Source: Hyphomonadaceae bacterium UBA1849
Lineage (GTDB): Bacteria > Pseudomonadota > Alphaproteobacteria > Caulobacterales > Hyphomonadaceae
DNA: 64,000 nucleotides
Assembly: GCA_002338565.1 (NCBI GenBank)
Contig: DDIN01000008.1
Location: 1,488,403 to 1,552,402, forward strand
Direction of reading: 5' to 3'
The position numbers were made by a program, and so were the translations under genes. Position 1 is the stretch's first letter, and each line of letters starts with the position of its first letter. The notes under the pieces are model-generated. The model was given only the letters and a program-made list of their open reading frames with translations, ran no database searches and was not told the origin of the DNA. Positions 42,204 to 50,781 of this stretch are shown in pieces.

Positions 42204-44632
42204 TGGCTACTTACCCGCTTCGACCTGTCAGGAACTCCGGCTTTCAAGAGATTTACGCACGGCTGTTAAGTGATAAGGAACTCAGCCGCCAAGACAGCGC
42301 AACTTTGCTAGAAGCCGCGATTTATTTCCTGAATCATAGTGAAAGCGTGCTCAGGGCACTGGGCTATAGGATCGTCGTTCTTTACGGGAACAAGACGGGC
42401 GATTACATTCCCTTGTACGACGTGGCAATCAATAGCGGCCTCATTCCGGTTGCGGAATCGGCACTAAAGGAAATTGAAGCTGTTCGCGAGAATCGAACAA
42501 GCTTCATGACAGCATTTCAATCTTCAAGGTCTGAGCTTTATCGGCGGGGAGACGCACTCTATAGCGACCAACAGATCGAGTTGGCCGAGTTCGTGGAACG
42601 GGGTGATGATGACAACCTCGTTTTGGTAGCGCCCACATCCTATGGCAAGTCTCAGCTGATTACAGAGTATTGCAGAAGAAATACGTCATCATCCATCTGT
42701 ATCATTGTGCCTACAAAGGCGCTTTTGGCTCAAACCAGACGAAGACTGCTTCAAGCCTTGAGCGCGGATGATCGCCGCCCGATACTAACGCATCCTGAAT
42801 CCTACAAAGAAGAAATCAGTTCATTTATCTCGGTCTTTACTCAAGAAAGATTGTTGAGGTTTTTGACAGAATACCCAGAAGCGCGACTCGACAGCGTAAT
42901 TGTTGATGAGGCGCACAATTTGCTCGAGCACGGGAATAGAGAAGTACTGTTGTCGCAAGTTCTGATTCTTGCGAAGTCGAGATTTCCTCACGTCAAAATT
43001 CAGTTCTACACACCGTTTCTCGTTGAGCCGGAAAAGTTAAAGTTACGTCACGCAACAGTTGATTTGAAGCCTTTCAAAGTCATAGAACAGATGAAAAGTG
43101 AACGCTTTTTCTTGGCTGAATATCGATCCGACCGTTCTCTTTCAGAATACGATCCGTACTTTGCAGACTTTTTTGGCGTTGCCACGGACTTGCCGCCGGA
43201 TTTGCATGCGTTTGTCGATAAGTTTTCTTCTCAAAAAAATATTGTATACATAAATTCTCCCAAGAGAATCGAAATGTTCGCTCGAAACTTCAGTTTTGAA
43301 AAGCTGGATATTGATGACGAAGAAGTTAAATTAATTTGCGACAGTATTTCAGAATACATTCACAAGGACTACAACCTCGTGAATTACATCCGAAAAGGAA
43401 TCGTCTACCATCATGGCTCCATACCGGACTTAGTAAAGCTTTATGTCGAGGACGCGTTCAGTCGTATTTCTAGTCTAAGGTGGATTGTATGCAGCTCAAC
43501 ACTATTGGAAGGCGTGAATATCCCCGCTCAGACTATGTTTATGTTGGATGTGAAGAAGGGGCGCCGGAATTTATCGAAGTCGCAATTCAAAAACTTGGTT
43601 GGCCGAGTATGCCGATTTAGTGAAGTTTTCAGCGTGGATCATGGTAGCCTAAAGCTACTTGAACCTAAGATTTATTTGCTGGCAAATGAACTTTATATGA
43701 GTTCTGGTGCCAACGTAGAAAAGTTCTTGATCAACGTCTCGCAAGCAGATCGACGCACAGAAGACATAGTTTCTAATGTGCTTCTCGAAGCTTCTGATGA
43801 GGGCGAAAACATTGATGAGCGTCATCAGGCTGATCGTATGTTGCAGAACCTTTCTCCCGGCTTGGTTGACGCAGAAATTGAGATAGCAAAAACAGAGTTT
43901 GGCCGAGCTGCATTTCGAAACAACCTGACTGAAATTGACATTGTTGAAACAGAGCTCGTGATTGAACGAGCGTTATCGTCTTGGTTTTCGCGGGTCGCTA
44001 CGACTAATTTGCTGATAGACGAGATCGCTCGCGTGTTTGTGCCAAACCTCAAGGATGGATCAAACTATGACTTCCTGCGTAGGTTATCTGAACCTGCAGC
44101 ACGCGCTTTTTATGCAATGTTTCTAGACTGGAGGATGAACAACGCGTCCTTCAATGAAATGATCGCTAATTTTCTTAGATACTGGGACAGGCCAGAAGTA
44201 GACGAAGTTTATGTTGGAAAATGGGGTGACTTTAACCGTGCAGATTCGCACCAAAATCATTGGGTGAATATCAACATGAAAAGCCACTCGGAGCGAATAA
44301 ATTTAGCAATTGTTAGGATCAAAGAGGAACAAGACTTTGTTGACAATTTCATAATGAAGTTCGCCGAGACTTTGAACGAACTTGATAAAATGGATGCTGA
44401 TTTCTATTCGAAATTAAAATTCGGGACCATTGATCCGGAAGTTATTCGTCTCATAAATTCTGGTTTCAATTCGCATTTGGCGCATCTGTTGGTCGATGAA
44501 TATTCAGAGTTTAAGATCGAAGATGACGAGCATTCGAGTGTTTATCTGGATTCAAAAGTTGTTGAGAAAATGAAACAGAATGGCGAAAATGACATTACGG
44601 TTTTTGAAGCCAAAATGCACATCAGGAACTGA
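42203..44632 (+). CDS. hamB: Hachiman anti-phage system helicase HamB
   Basis: 809-residue superfamily 2 (Ski2-like) helicase. Motif I is LVAPTSYGKS (about 141-150), Ia PTKALLAQTRR, motif II VDEAHN (234-239), IV region KGIVYHHGSIPDLVKLYVED, V CSSTLLEGVNIPAQTMFM and VI QFKNLVGRVCRF (461-472). The C-terminal 330 residues are helical without a recognised domain. Family knowledge: HamB monitors DNA and controls HamA. Adjacent HamA and the TGATG overlap make the assignment strong. The first 130 residues precede the helicase core and are probably the HamA-binding part; that is inference. Sampled lines have 40-43% GC. Confidence 0.88.
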   Translation: MATYPLRPVRNSGFQEIYARLLSDKELSRQDSATLLEAAIYFLNHSESVLRALGYRIVVLYGNKTGDYIPLYDVAINSGLIPVAESALKEIEAVRENRTSFMTAFQSSRSELYRRGDALYSDQQIELAEFVERGDDDNLVLVAPTSYGKSQLITEYCRRNTSSSICIIVPTKALLAQTRRRLLQALSADDRRPILTHPESYKEEISSFISVFTQERLLRFLTEYPEARLDSVIVDEAHNLLEHGNREVLLSQVLILAKSRFPHVKIQFYTPFLVEPEKLKLRHATVDLKPFKVIEQMKSERFFLAEYRSDRSLSEYDPYFADFFGVATDLPPDLHAFVDKFSSQKNIVYINSPKRIEMFARNFSFEKLDIDDEEVKLICDSISEYIHKDYNLVNYIRKGIVYHHGSIPDLVKLYVEDAFSRISSLRWIVCSSTLLEGVNIPAQTMFMLDVKKGRRNLSKSQFKNLVGRVCRFSEVFSVDHGSLKLLEPKIYLLANELYMSSGANVEKFLINVSQADRRTEDIVSNVLLEASDEGENIDERHQADRMLQNLSPGLVDAEIEIAKTEFGRAAFRNNLTEIDIVETELVIERALSSWFSRVATTNLLIDEIARVFVPNLKDGSNYDFLRRLSEPAARAFYAMFLDWRMNNASFNEMIANFLRYWDRPEVDEVYVGKWGDFNRADSHQNHWVNINMKSHSERINLAIVRIKEEQDFVDNFIMKFAETLNELDKMDADFYSKLKFGTIDPEVIRLINSGFNSHLAHLLVDEYSEFKIEDDEHSSVYLDSKVVEKMKQNGENDITVFEAKMHIRN

Positions 44633-44643
44633 TGCGCATTTTG
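44611..44643 (+). terminator. Terminator overlapping the end of hamB
   Basis: CAAAATGC-A-CATCAG (44611-44625), loop GAA, CTGATG-C-GCATTTTG (44629-44643): 14 pairs with one A/C mismatch. The hamB stop TGA is within the right arm. Ends in TTTTG, which suits the plus strand, and also serves the convergent thiC. Confidence 0.75.
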
Positions 44644-44666
44644 CGATTCGTATAGGTTAGAGTTCC

Positions 44667-46559
44667 TTAATCAATAGCCTCACGTTTCGTGCCATCTTCC
44701 GAGAGATACAGCTCAGACCCCATCTCTTCGTACTTCTTGGACATCTCCTGCATGCCCTTTTCGGCCTCCAGATTGAGCGCTTTCTTCTCATTATCCGTCA
44801 TGTTGGCAGCGTAGTCGCGGACCTCGGCCGTGATCTTCATGGAGCAGAATTTCGGACCGCACATGGAGCAGAAATGCGCCACTTTGTGCGCCTCTTTCGG
44901 CAGGGTCTGGTCGTGGAAATCGCGGGCGGTTTCCGGGTCCAGTGCGAGGTTGAACTGGTCTTCCCAGCGGAATTCAAACCGGGCGCGTGAGAGCGCATCA
45001 TCGCGCACCTGCGCCGCCGGATGGCCTTTGGCGAGGTCTGCCGCATGGGCGGCGAGGCGATAGGTGATAACGCCGACTTTCACATCGTCGCGGTCTGGCA
45101 GGCCAAGGTGTTCCTTCGGCGTGACATAGCAGAGCATGGCCGTGCCATACCAGCCAATCATGGCTGCGCCGATGCCGGATGTGATGTGGTCATAACCCGG
45201 CGCGATGTCCGTCGTCAGCGGGCCGAGCGTGTAGAATGGCGCTTCGCCGCATTCACGCAGTTGCTTTTCCATATTCACCTTGATCTTGTGCATTGGCACG
45301 TGACCCGGGCCTTCAATCATCACCTGACAGCCCTTCGCCCAGGCGATTTTTGTCAGCTCGCCAAGGGTTTCAAGCTCAGCAAACTGGGCGCGGTCATTCG
45401 CATCCGCGATAGAACCCGGACGCAGGCCGTCACCTAGCGAGAAGCTGACGTCATAGGCGCGCATGATCTCGCAGATCTCTTCGAAATGGGTGTAGAGGAA
45501 GCTCTCTTTATGGTGGGCGAGCATCCATTTCGCCATGATGGAACCACCGCGCGAAACAATGCCCGTGACGCGCTGCGCAGTGAGGTGGATATAGGCGAGG
45601 CGCACACCGGCGTGGATGGTGAAATAGTCTACGCCCTGCTCACACTGCTCGATCAGCGTGTCGCGATAGACTTCCCATGTGAGGTTTTCGGCAATGCCGT
45701 CCACTTTTTCCAGCGCCTGATAGATTGGCACAGTGCCGATCGGAACCGGCGAGTTGCGGATGATCCATTCGCGGGTGTTGTGAATGTTACGGCCTGTTGA
45801 AAGGTCCATCACATTGTCTGCGCCCCAACGGGTCGCCCAGACCATTTTCTCCACCTCTTCCTCAACGGAGGAGGCAACGGCAGAGTTACCGATATTGGCG
45901 TTGATCTTCACAAGGAAGTTGCGGCCGATGATTTGCGGCTCCAGCTCCGGGTGGTTGATGTTCGCCGGAATGATGGCGCGGCCTTTGGCGATCTCGTCGC
46001 GGACGAATTCAGGGGTGATGAATTCAGGGATTTCCGCGCCGAAGCTTTCGCCCTGCGCCACGGTTTCGGCAGCATTGGCGAGCGCTTCCTGGCGGCCAAG
46101 GTTTTCACGCTCGGCGACGTAGATCATCTCTTTGGTGATGATGCCGGCTTTAGCGAACTCATACTGGGTGACAGGGCCGGTGCCCGTGCCGCGCAGAGGC
46201 GTGTTGCGGATCGGGAATTCGCGGGCGAGGTATTTGCCCGTCGCGCCGCCATTGTCTTCCGGTTTGACGTCGCGGCCTTCATATTCCTCGACATGGCCAC
46301 GCTCTTTCACCCATGCGGTACGGGTGCGCGGCAGGCCTTTCTCGACGTTGATTTCTACGTTCGGGTCTGAGTACGGGCCGGACGTGTCATATACAGGCAC
46401 AGGCGGTTCGTTCGCTGTCGGGTGCAGGTCGATCTCGCGGCGCGGCACGGCAATGCTCGGGTCGGCCTTCGGGTGGGTGTAGACCTTGCGGCTGGCTGGC
46501 AGCGGGCCGGTTGTGACTTTCGGGGTCTCGAATTCGGACTGGTCAGTAGGTTTGTTCAT
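44667..46559 (-). CDS. thiC: Phosphomethylpyrimidine synthase ThiC
   Basis: 630-residue radical SAM enzyme that converts aminoimidazole ribotide to hydroxymethylpyrimidine phosphate for thiamine synthesis. The N-terminal domain includes MVWATRWGADNVMDLSTGRN, the central barrel TIHAGVRLAYIHLTAQRVTG, MIEGPGHVPMHKIKVNMEKQ and YTLGPLTTDIAPGYDHITSG. The C-terminal cluster motif is CSMCGPKFCS (C-x2-C-x4-C). Length is normal. Its ATG overlaps the stop of an upstream membrane-protein gene (TAATG), which is itself preceded by a TPP riboswitch, so thiC is regulated through that gene's leader. Confidence 0.97.
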   Translation of the reverse strand: MNKPTDQSEFETPKVTTGPLPASRKVYTHPKADPSIAVPRREIDLHPTANEPPVPVYDTSGPYSDPNVEINVEKGLPRTRTAWVKERGHVEEYEGRDVKPEDNGGATGKYLAREFPIRNTPLRGTGTGPVTQYEFAKAGIITKEMIYVAERENLGRQEALANAAETVAQGESFGAEIPEFITPEFVRDEIAKGRAIIPANINHPELEPQIIGRNFLVKINANIGNSAVASSVEEEVEKMVWATRWGADNVMDLSTGRNIHNTREWIIRNSPVPIGTVPIYQALEKVDGIAENLTWEVYRDTLIEQCEQGVDYFTIHAGVRLAYIHLTAQRVTGIVSRGGSIMAKWMLAHHKESFLYTHFEEICEIMRAYDVSFSLGDGLRPGSIADANDRAQFAELETLGELTKIAWAKGCQVMIEGPGHVPMHKIKVNMEKQLRECGEAPFYTLGPLTTDIAPGYDHITSGIGAAMIGWYGTAMLCYVTPKEHLGLPDRDDVKVGVITYRLAAHAADLAKGHPAAQVRDDALSRARFEFRWEDQFNLALDPETARDFHDQTLPKEAHKVAHFCSMCGPKFCSMKITAEVRDYAANMTDNEKKALNLEAEKGMQEMSKKYEEMGSELYLSEDGTKREAID

Positions 46560-47146
46560 TATTGTGCTCCGGAATTTGAGGTCGCGCCCGCGCCATATGT
46601 TTCCAAAAGGTTCGCGAACTGCTCGGGGTTTTTAATATCGTAAATCACTGGCTCGTTGGGGCGGTGTTTCACCGGCCAGAGAAAAATCGTTGTTTCTTGC
46701 GTTGATAGAATATCGGCCTTGTCGGACTTTTTGCGTCTGGCCACTTTCAATGTGTCCACTGCAAAAGTTTTCAGGCTTCGGTTTAGCCATCTGGAATTCG
46801 TCAGGATGAGCCGTCGTGGTGTGAGAACGTGCACGCCGCTATTGCTGGTGCGAATGAATTCGATCGATAAAAGCAGCGGACCTAAGATCGCGACGCTGTA
46901 GATGAATACCTGCCAGACCTGCATCCACCACGGGTATGAGATCGGACGGCCAAACTTTAATCCGATAAAGAGAAATGCACCAATCAGTAGCGCCCAGAAT
47001 ATGCTGATGATGAGACTGGCAGCCGCGAAGTTCGTCCACTTAGGCGAAATAGGGTGTTTTTCCTGAAACCAGATAACGTCTTCTCCCGCCTCTAAAATGC
47101 GGTCGAAATGATCTCTTACTTTTGGGTCGCTAAAGCTCGGTTGCAT
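46559..47146 (-). CDS. PH-like two-helix membrane protein in the thiC operon (paralog family member 1)
   Basis: 195 residues from ATG 47146. N-terminal motif GEDVIWFQEKHP, then two membrane segments (about 42-67 SLIISIFWALLIGAFLFIG; 75-100 with FIYSVAILGPLLL), then LTPRRLILTNSRWLNRSLKT and a beta-rich tail (TTIFLWPVKHRPNEPVIYDI). The layout resembles bacterial PH-domain proteins. It lies directly behind the TPP aptamer and overlaps thiC at TAATG. GC in a sampled line is 43%, lower than thiC. Function unknown; a link to thiamine transport or sensing is possible only through its position. Confidence 0.75.
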   Translation of the reverse strand: MQPSFSDPKVRDHFDRILEAGEDVIWFQEKHPISPKWTNFAAASLIISIFWALLIGAFLFIGLKFGRPISYPWWMQVWQVFIYSVAILGPLLLSIEFIRTSNSGVHVLTPRRLILTNSRWLNRSLKTFAVDTLKVARRKKSDKADILSTQETTIFLWPVKHRPNEPVIYDIKNPEQFANLLETYGAGATSNSGAQ

Positions 47147-47149
47147 CTC

Positions 47150-47290
47150 ATTCCGTTCCTACGCCGGTCTAAACCGGATCAGGTTCAAAGGGTGCTCTTC
47201 TTCAGCGGTTTGTCATTCCGGGCGAAAAAGCGGTTTCCACTTTTTCTGAATGGCAAACAGGATCTCAGCCGGTGCACCGGCGCCCCTCGG
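47150..47290 (-). promoter_or_regulatory. TPP riboswitch (thi box)
   Basis: In the minus-strand transcript the conserved blocks appear in order: GGGGCGCC...GGCTGAGA (47284-47263), CACCCTTTGAACCTGATC (47197-47178 region), then CCGGCGTAGGAA. The P3 arm is extended by a long hairpin (AGAAAAAG with CTTTTTC). The 3' end is only a few bases from the ATG at 47146, and GGAACGG/GGAATGAG lies between, so binding of thiamine pyrophosphate probably hides the ribosome site. The RNA controls the PH-like gene and thiC together. Confidence 0.92.
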
Positions 47291-47335
47291 ATATTGGGTT
47301 AACCTAGTTCAGTTGCTCTGATTTGGGAAGGGCCG

Positions 47336-48184
47336 TCAGCGCGGCTTTCGGCGAAGCGTGGCAAGGCCGACGCCGCCCAGAATGACGGCGGCAGACAAGG
47401 CAAGGCGGAGCGTCAGCGGCTCGCTCAGGAAAAGCACGCCGCCAAGAGCTGCAATCGCTGGAACGGTGAGCTGTAATATGCCGGCCTGCGCACGGCCGAG
47501 AGCGGGCAGGACGCCGTACCAGATCGCATATCCGATACCTGACGTGATGATGCCAGAGGCGAGGGCTGCGGCAATCGCCGTATTGCCCGGCATGGCTTCG
47601 GGGTGAGTGACGAAGACAAGAGGCGTCAGGAGCAGGGCGATCAGGCTGGCGCGCAGGAAGTTTCCGGATGTGTCGTGCGTAGGCGCCTTGCTGGACCGGC
47701 CTATCAGCGAGTAAGCGCCCCAGCCCATGCCTGCGGCCATCATGGAGAGTATGGCAAGGCCGGAAGACGGCGCGCTGAGGCTCGGCGATAACAGCCAGAC
47801 CAGCGCACCAAATGCTGCAATCAGGCCTGCCCATTGCAGGGCGGACAGTCGCTCACCGGATTTCATTGCCCAACCGACCATGGTGAACTGAACGACTGCG
47901 AACAGGACCAGCGCGCCAAAGCCTGCGCCAAGCGCCAGATAGGCGTAGCTGAAACCGGCCACATAGATGAGCAGGCTCGCCGCGCCTTTCCAGCTGCCTG
48001 TGCTTTTTACCTTCAGGCGCACCATAAGGGCGAGCGCCAGTGCGCCGGAGATGAGGCGGATGAGTGTGAAGCTCCAAGCGCCGCTCGCGCCATCGACAAG
48101 CGCAAAGCGCGCCAGCACCGAATTGGCGGCAAAGGCGATCATGGCAAGACTGCCAAGAAGGAGGATACGAAGGGTGGAAGGCAT
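47336..48184 (-). CDS. EamA/DMT family transporter
   Basis: 282 residues with about ten membrane segments in two EamA halves (MPSTLRILLLGSLAMIAFAA start; second half from about residue 145). Members export amino acids or other metabolites, and the substrate cannot be told. The ATG overlaps the stop of the upstream paralog gene as TGATG, so its translation is coupled to that gene. It lies just upstream of the TPP riboswitch region on the same strand. Confidence 0.88.
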   Translation of the reverse strand: MPSTLRILLLGSLAMIAFAANSVLARFALVDGASGAWSFTLIRLISGALALALMVRLKVKSTGSWKGAASLLIYVAGFSYAYLALGAGFGALVLFAVVQFTMVGWAMKSGERLSALQWAGLIAAFGALVWLLSPSLSAPSSGLAILSMMAAGMGWGAYSLIGRSSKAPTHDTSGNFLRASLIALLLTPLVFVTHPEAMPGNTAIAAALASGIITSGIGYAIWYGVLPALGRAQAGILQLTVPAIAALGGVLFLSEPLTLRLALSAAVILGGVGLATLRRKPR

Positions 48185-48879
48185 CAGCCCCAGGTCCTGA
48201 ATAGACCCTGACGCGCAGCTTTTTCTTCTCCGGTATCCGGTGGTTTCGACGTCTCACCCTGCTCAGATTGCGCTAATTGTTCTTGTTTCGCGACGTTCTT
48301 TTGCTTTTGCGCGAGCAGAGCGTTTAGATGCTTTACGGCTGTGTGAATGTCCGATGCATTCATGATTTTTCTCGGCATGAGACGGCGCAACAGACGGGGC
48401 ATGTCGTGAAAAATAATACCAAATGGTCTGAGAAATATGCTGCCCTTGTTGCCGTCGATTGTCTGAACAGCGACGTATTCGATCTCGTCAGGTGGAACTG
48501 ATCGGATCGTGTGTGGGAAAAAATCATTCAGAATTATGAGCCGACGGTCGGTCACGGCATAAGCGAAACGGTTCGTTCGCAGAATGCACCAAATCGATAC
48601 TGTGCTCTCCAAGAGCCAGACTATCGCGATCATAAGAGCAATAACGCTAAAGAGTGACAGTGACTGCCACATTGCTAAAAAGGTCTGTGAAATTGGCGTC
48701 AGCGCGATCATCGACCAACCGAAGAGAACGAAAATCAGATGCAGAGCATACAGCGTTTTCATTTCTGCGGTTGCGCGGCATTTTTCAGCGACCCAAAGAA
48801 CGTTCTCGTCTGGCGCCAGATGTTCGCGGAGATACGCATCAATGCGGTCTGATTTGAAGCGTATTTCGGGTTGCGACAA
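48184..48879 (-). CDS. PH-like two-helix membrane protein (paralog family member 2)
   Basis: 231 residues from TTG 48879 with AGGAG six bases upstream. N-terminal LREHLAPDENVLWVAEKCRA, membrane segments about 45-65 and 75-105 (FSVIALMIAIVWLLESTVSI), FAYAVTDRRLIILNDFFPHT, then IEYVAVQTIDGNKGSIFLRP and AVKHLNALLAQK. The C-terminal tail is charged (QEQLAQSEQGETSKPPD). It matches member 5 (54814-55389) closely: shared CRA, FAYAVT, NGSIxLR-type and HLNAL pieces. Coupled to EamA. Unknown function. Confidence 0.72.
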   Translation of the reverse strand: MSQPEIRFKSDRIDAYLREHLAPDENVLWVAEKCRATAEMKTLYALHLIFVLFGWSMIALTPISQTFLAMWQSLSLFSVIALMIAIVWLLESTVSIWCILRTNRFAYAVTDRRLIILNDFFPHTIRSVPPDEIEYVAVQTIDGNKGSIFLRPFGIIFHDMPRLLRRLMPRKIMNASDIHTAVKHLNALLAQKQKNVAKQEQLAQSEQGETSKPPDTGEEKAARQGLFRTWG

Positions 48880-49008
48880 GAACGTCTCCTGAGAACGGGG
48901 CAGGTTGATATTAGCCGCCTATTCACCCTCTACAAGCGCAAGCTGAAAACATCTTCGTGTGGAACTTCTTCGATTGAACAGTGTTCACCGGTGATGCATA
49001 GATCAGGG

Positions 49009-50373
49009 ATGAAGTTCAGACGTACGCCGTTTTCGCGTTTCTTTCCTGTCGTTCTTGCGGCACTCAGCCTGTCGGCCTGTATCTCAGGGCCGAAGAACAG
49101 GTTGATGGTGACGCCGGTTCCCAATGAGGAAACGCGTGAGTCCGCGAGCGTGCTGGTGGTCTCAACGCGAGCCCGCTCTGATGAGCCGGGCGTTGTTTAT
49201 TCCGGCGAGCGGTCTCCACGAGGCGAGATTTCTATCATCAACATCGCCGCGCCGCCTGATCATCAGACAGGGCGTCTTGAACTGCCGCACGACGGGTCAA
49301 GGCTGGACGCTAACGAGCATTTCGTCACGAACAGCATTGATTATATCGGCGAGAACCCGACCGAACGGGTTGTGTCCTGGTTCGAGCAACAAGTCGAAGA
49401 CGGCAGTGTGCTGATTTTCGTGCACGGCTATAATGTGACCTTTGATGCGGCTGTGTTCGGTCTCGCGCAGATGAAGCTCGACTCTGGCATGCGTCAGGCG
49501 CCTGTTCTGTTCGCATGGCCATCCAGCGGGCGGTTGAACGGGTATCTATATGACCGTGAGAGCGCGAATTACTCACGTGATGATCTGGAAAATCTGATCA
49601 CCGGCATCGCCAACCGCGAGGAAGTGCGTGACATCACCATCTTCGCGCACTCCATGGGTAGCTGGCTCACCATGGAAGCGCTACGACAGTATTCCATCCG
49701 GAATGGCGGGTTGAATGACAAGATTACGAATGTTGTCCTCGCGTCTCCCGATCTCGATGTGGATGTGTTCTGGCGACAGATGGAAACGCTCGGTCCGGAT
49801 CGTCCGCCTTTCACCATTCTGGTGACGCAGGACGATCGCGCGCTCTGGTTTTCGCGGCTGATTGCAGGGGCTTCCCGTCTGGGTGGCACAGACCCGACCA
49901 GCCCTGAAGTGCTGGAGCGTTTGCAGCAAGCGGGCGGGATCACTGTTCTGGACCTGACAGATGTGCCGGGCGGTGACCGTATGCGCCATTCAAGCTTCCT
50001 GACCGCGCCAGATATTGTGGGCCATCTGGGCAGTGCCATCCTCAACGAGAATGCTCTGGTGAGAAACTATGATGCCACACGGGGCATCGTGCTGGATGTC
50101 GGCCATCTTCTCACCGCGCCGCTTCGCATTGGTGATGAGGTCGACCCGCTGGTATTTGTGCCGCGCGACATGCCTGAGGATAATCAGGCGCCAGGTGCTT
50201 TCCCGCGCTTCAGGCCGGCCTATGCGGTTGAAGACGGTGAAGTGATCGAGGTGATGGTTGAAGAGCCTGCGAGCGAAGCCGCTACCGAAGACGGCGGCGA
50301 CGATGAAGCCAATACTGAGGCTGATGCGGAGGCACCAGAGCCAGTAGAGCCCCAGCCAACCCCGAACGACTAA
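49009..50373 (+). CDS. Lipoprotein alpha/beta hydrolase (DUF900-type esterase)
   Basis: 455 residues from ATG 49009, giving MKFRRTPFSRFFPVVLAALS and a lipobox LSAC; ATG 48994 or the far upstream GTG/ATG are alternatives. Core: VLIFVHGYNVTFDAAVFGLA (oxyanion loop), nucleophile elbow IFAHSMGSWL, with a plausible Asp in ILVTQDDRALWFSR and His in RMRHSSFL. A long acidic Glu/Ala/Pro tail ends PVEPQPTPND. Matches the DUF900 group of hydrolases; substrate unknown. Confidence 0.82.
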   Translation: MKFRRTPFSRFFPVVLAALSLSACISGPKNRLMVTPVPNEETRESASVLVVSTRARSDEPGVVYSGERSPRGEISIINIAAPPDHQTGRLELPHDGSRLDANEHFVTNSIDYIGENPTERVVSWFEQQVEDGSVLIFVHGYNVTFDAAVFGLAQMKLDSGMRQAPVLFAWPSSGRLNGYLYDRESANYSRDDLENLITGIANREEVRDITIFAHSMGSWLTMEALRQYSIRNGGLNDKITNVVLASPDLDVDVFWRQMETLGPDRPPFTILVTQDDRALWFSRLIAGASRLGGTDPTSPEVLERLQQAGGITVLDLTDVPGGDRMRHSSFLTAPDIVGHLGSAILNENALVRNYDATRGIVLDVGHLLTAPLRIGDEVDPLVFVPRDMPEDNQAPGAFPRFRPAYAVEDGEVIEVMVEEPASEAATEDGGDDEANTEADAEAPEPVEPQPTPND

Positions 50374-50395
50374 TCGAACAATACAAAGCCAGTTG

Positions 50396-50436
50396 GCTAA
50401 GTATCTTGACGGGTGCGCGCTGCGTTGATACTTAGC
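50396..50436. promoter_or_regulatory. Candidate operator of the ArsR-type regulator
   Basis: Perfect 10-bp inverted repeat GCTAAGTATC (50396-50405) and GATACTTAGC (50427-50436), 21-base spacer, three bases before the likely ATG at 50440. Its position over the promoter/start suggests autorepression by the adjacent ArsR-family protein. Confidence 0.6.
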
Positions 50437-50439
50437 TTT

Positions 50440-50781
50440 ATGGCTAACTTAAATTCATCTACGCAAAGTCAGATTGATCTCGGGTTTCATGCGCTTGCCG
50501 ATACAACGCGGCGGGCCGTGATTGCGAGGCTTCATCAGGGGGAGGCGGCAGCAACAGAGCTGGCCGAACCGTTCGAAATGGCCCTGCCAAGCTTCATGAA
50601 GCATCTGAAAGTGCTGGAAGCCGGTGGGCTGATCATCACGAGAAAGGAAGGGCGCAAGCGTATCTGCTCGCTCGACCAGAAGGCGCTCGCCCGGCTTTCG
50701 GGGTGGATCAATGCGTATGAAAAAGGGTGGCAGAACCGGCTGGGCCGGATGGACGCCATGTTCAATGAAGGGGACGAATAA
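50440..50781 (+). CDS. ArsR family transcription regulator
   Basis: 113 residues from ATG 50440. Winged helix DLGFHALADTTRRAVIARLH, the recognition region FEMALPSFMKHLKVLEAGGL, and a wing ITRKEGRKRICSLDQ, then SGWINAYEKGWQNRL. Lacks the metal-binding cysteines of ArsR/SmtB, so it belongs to the non-metal group usually paired with SRPBCC proteins. The stop overlaps the next ATG (TAATG). A longer reading from GTG 50413 would overlap the inverted repeat. Confidence 0.9.
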   Translation: MANLNSSTQSQIDLGFHALADTTRRAVIARLHQGEAAATELAEPFEMALPSFMKHLKVLEAGGLIITRKEGRKRICSLDQKALARLSGWINAYEKGWQNRLGRMDAMFNEGDE

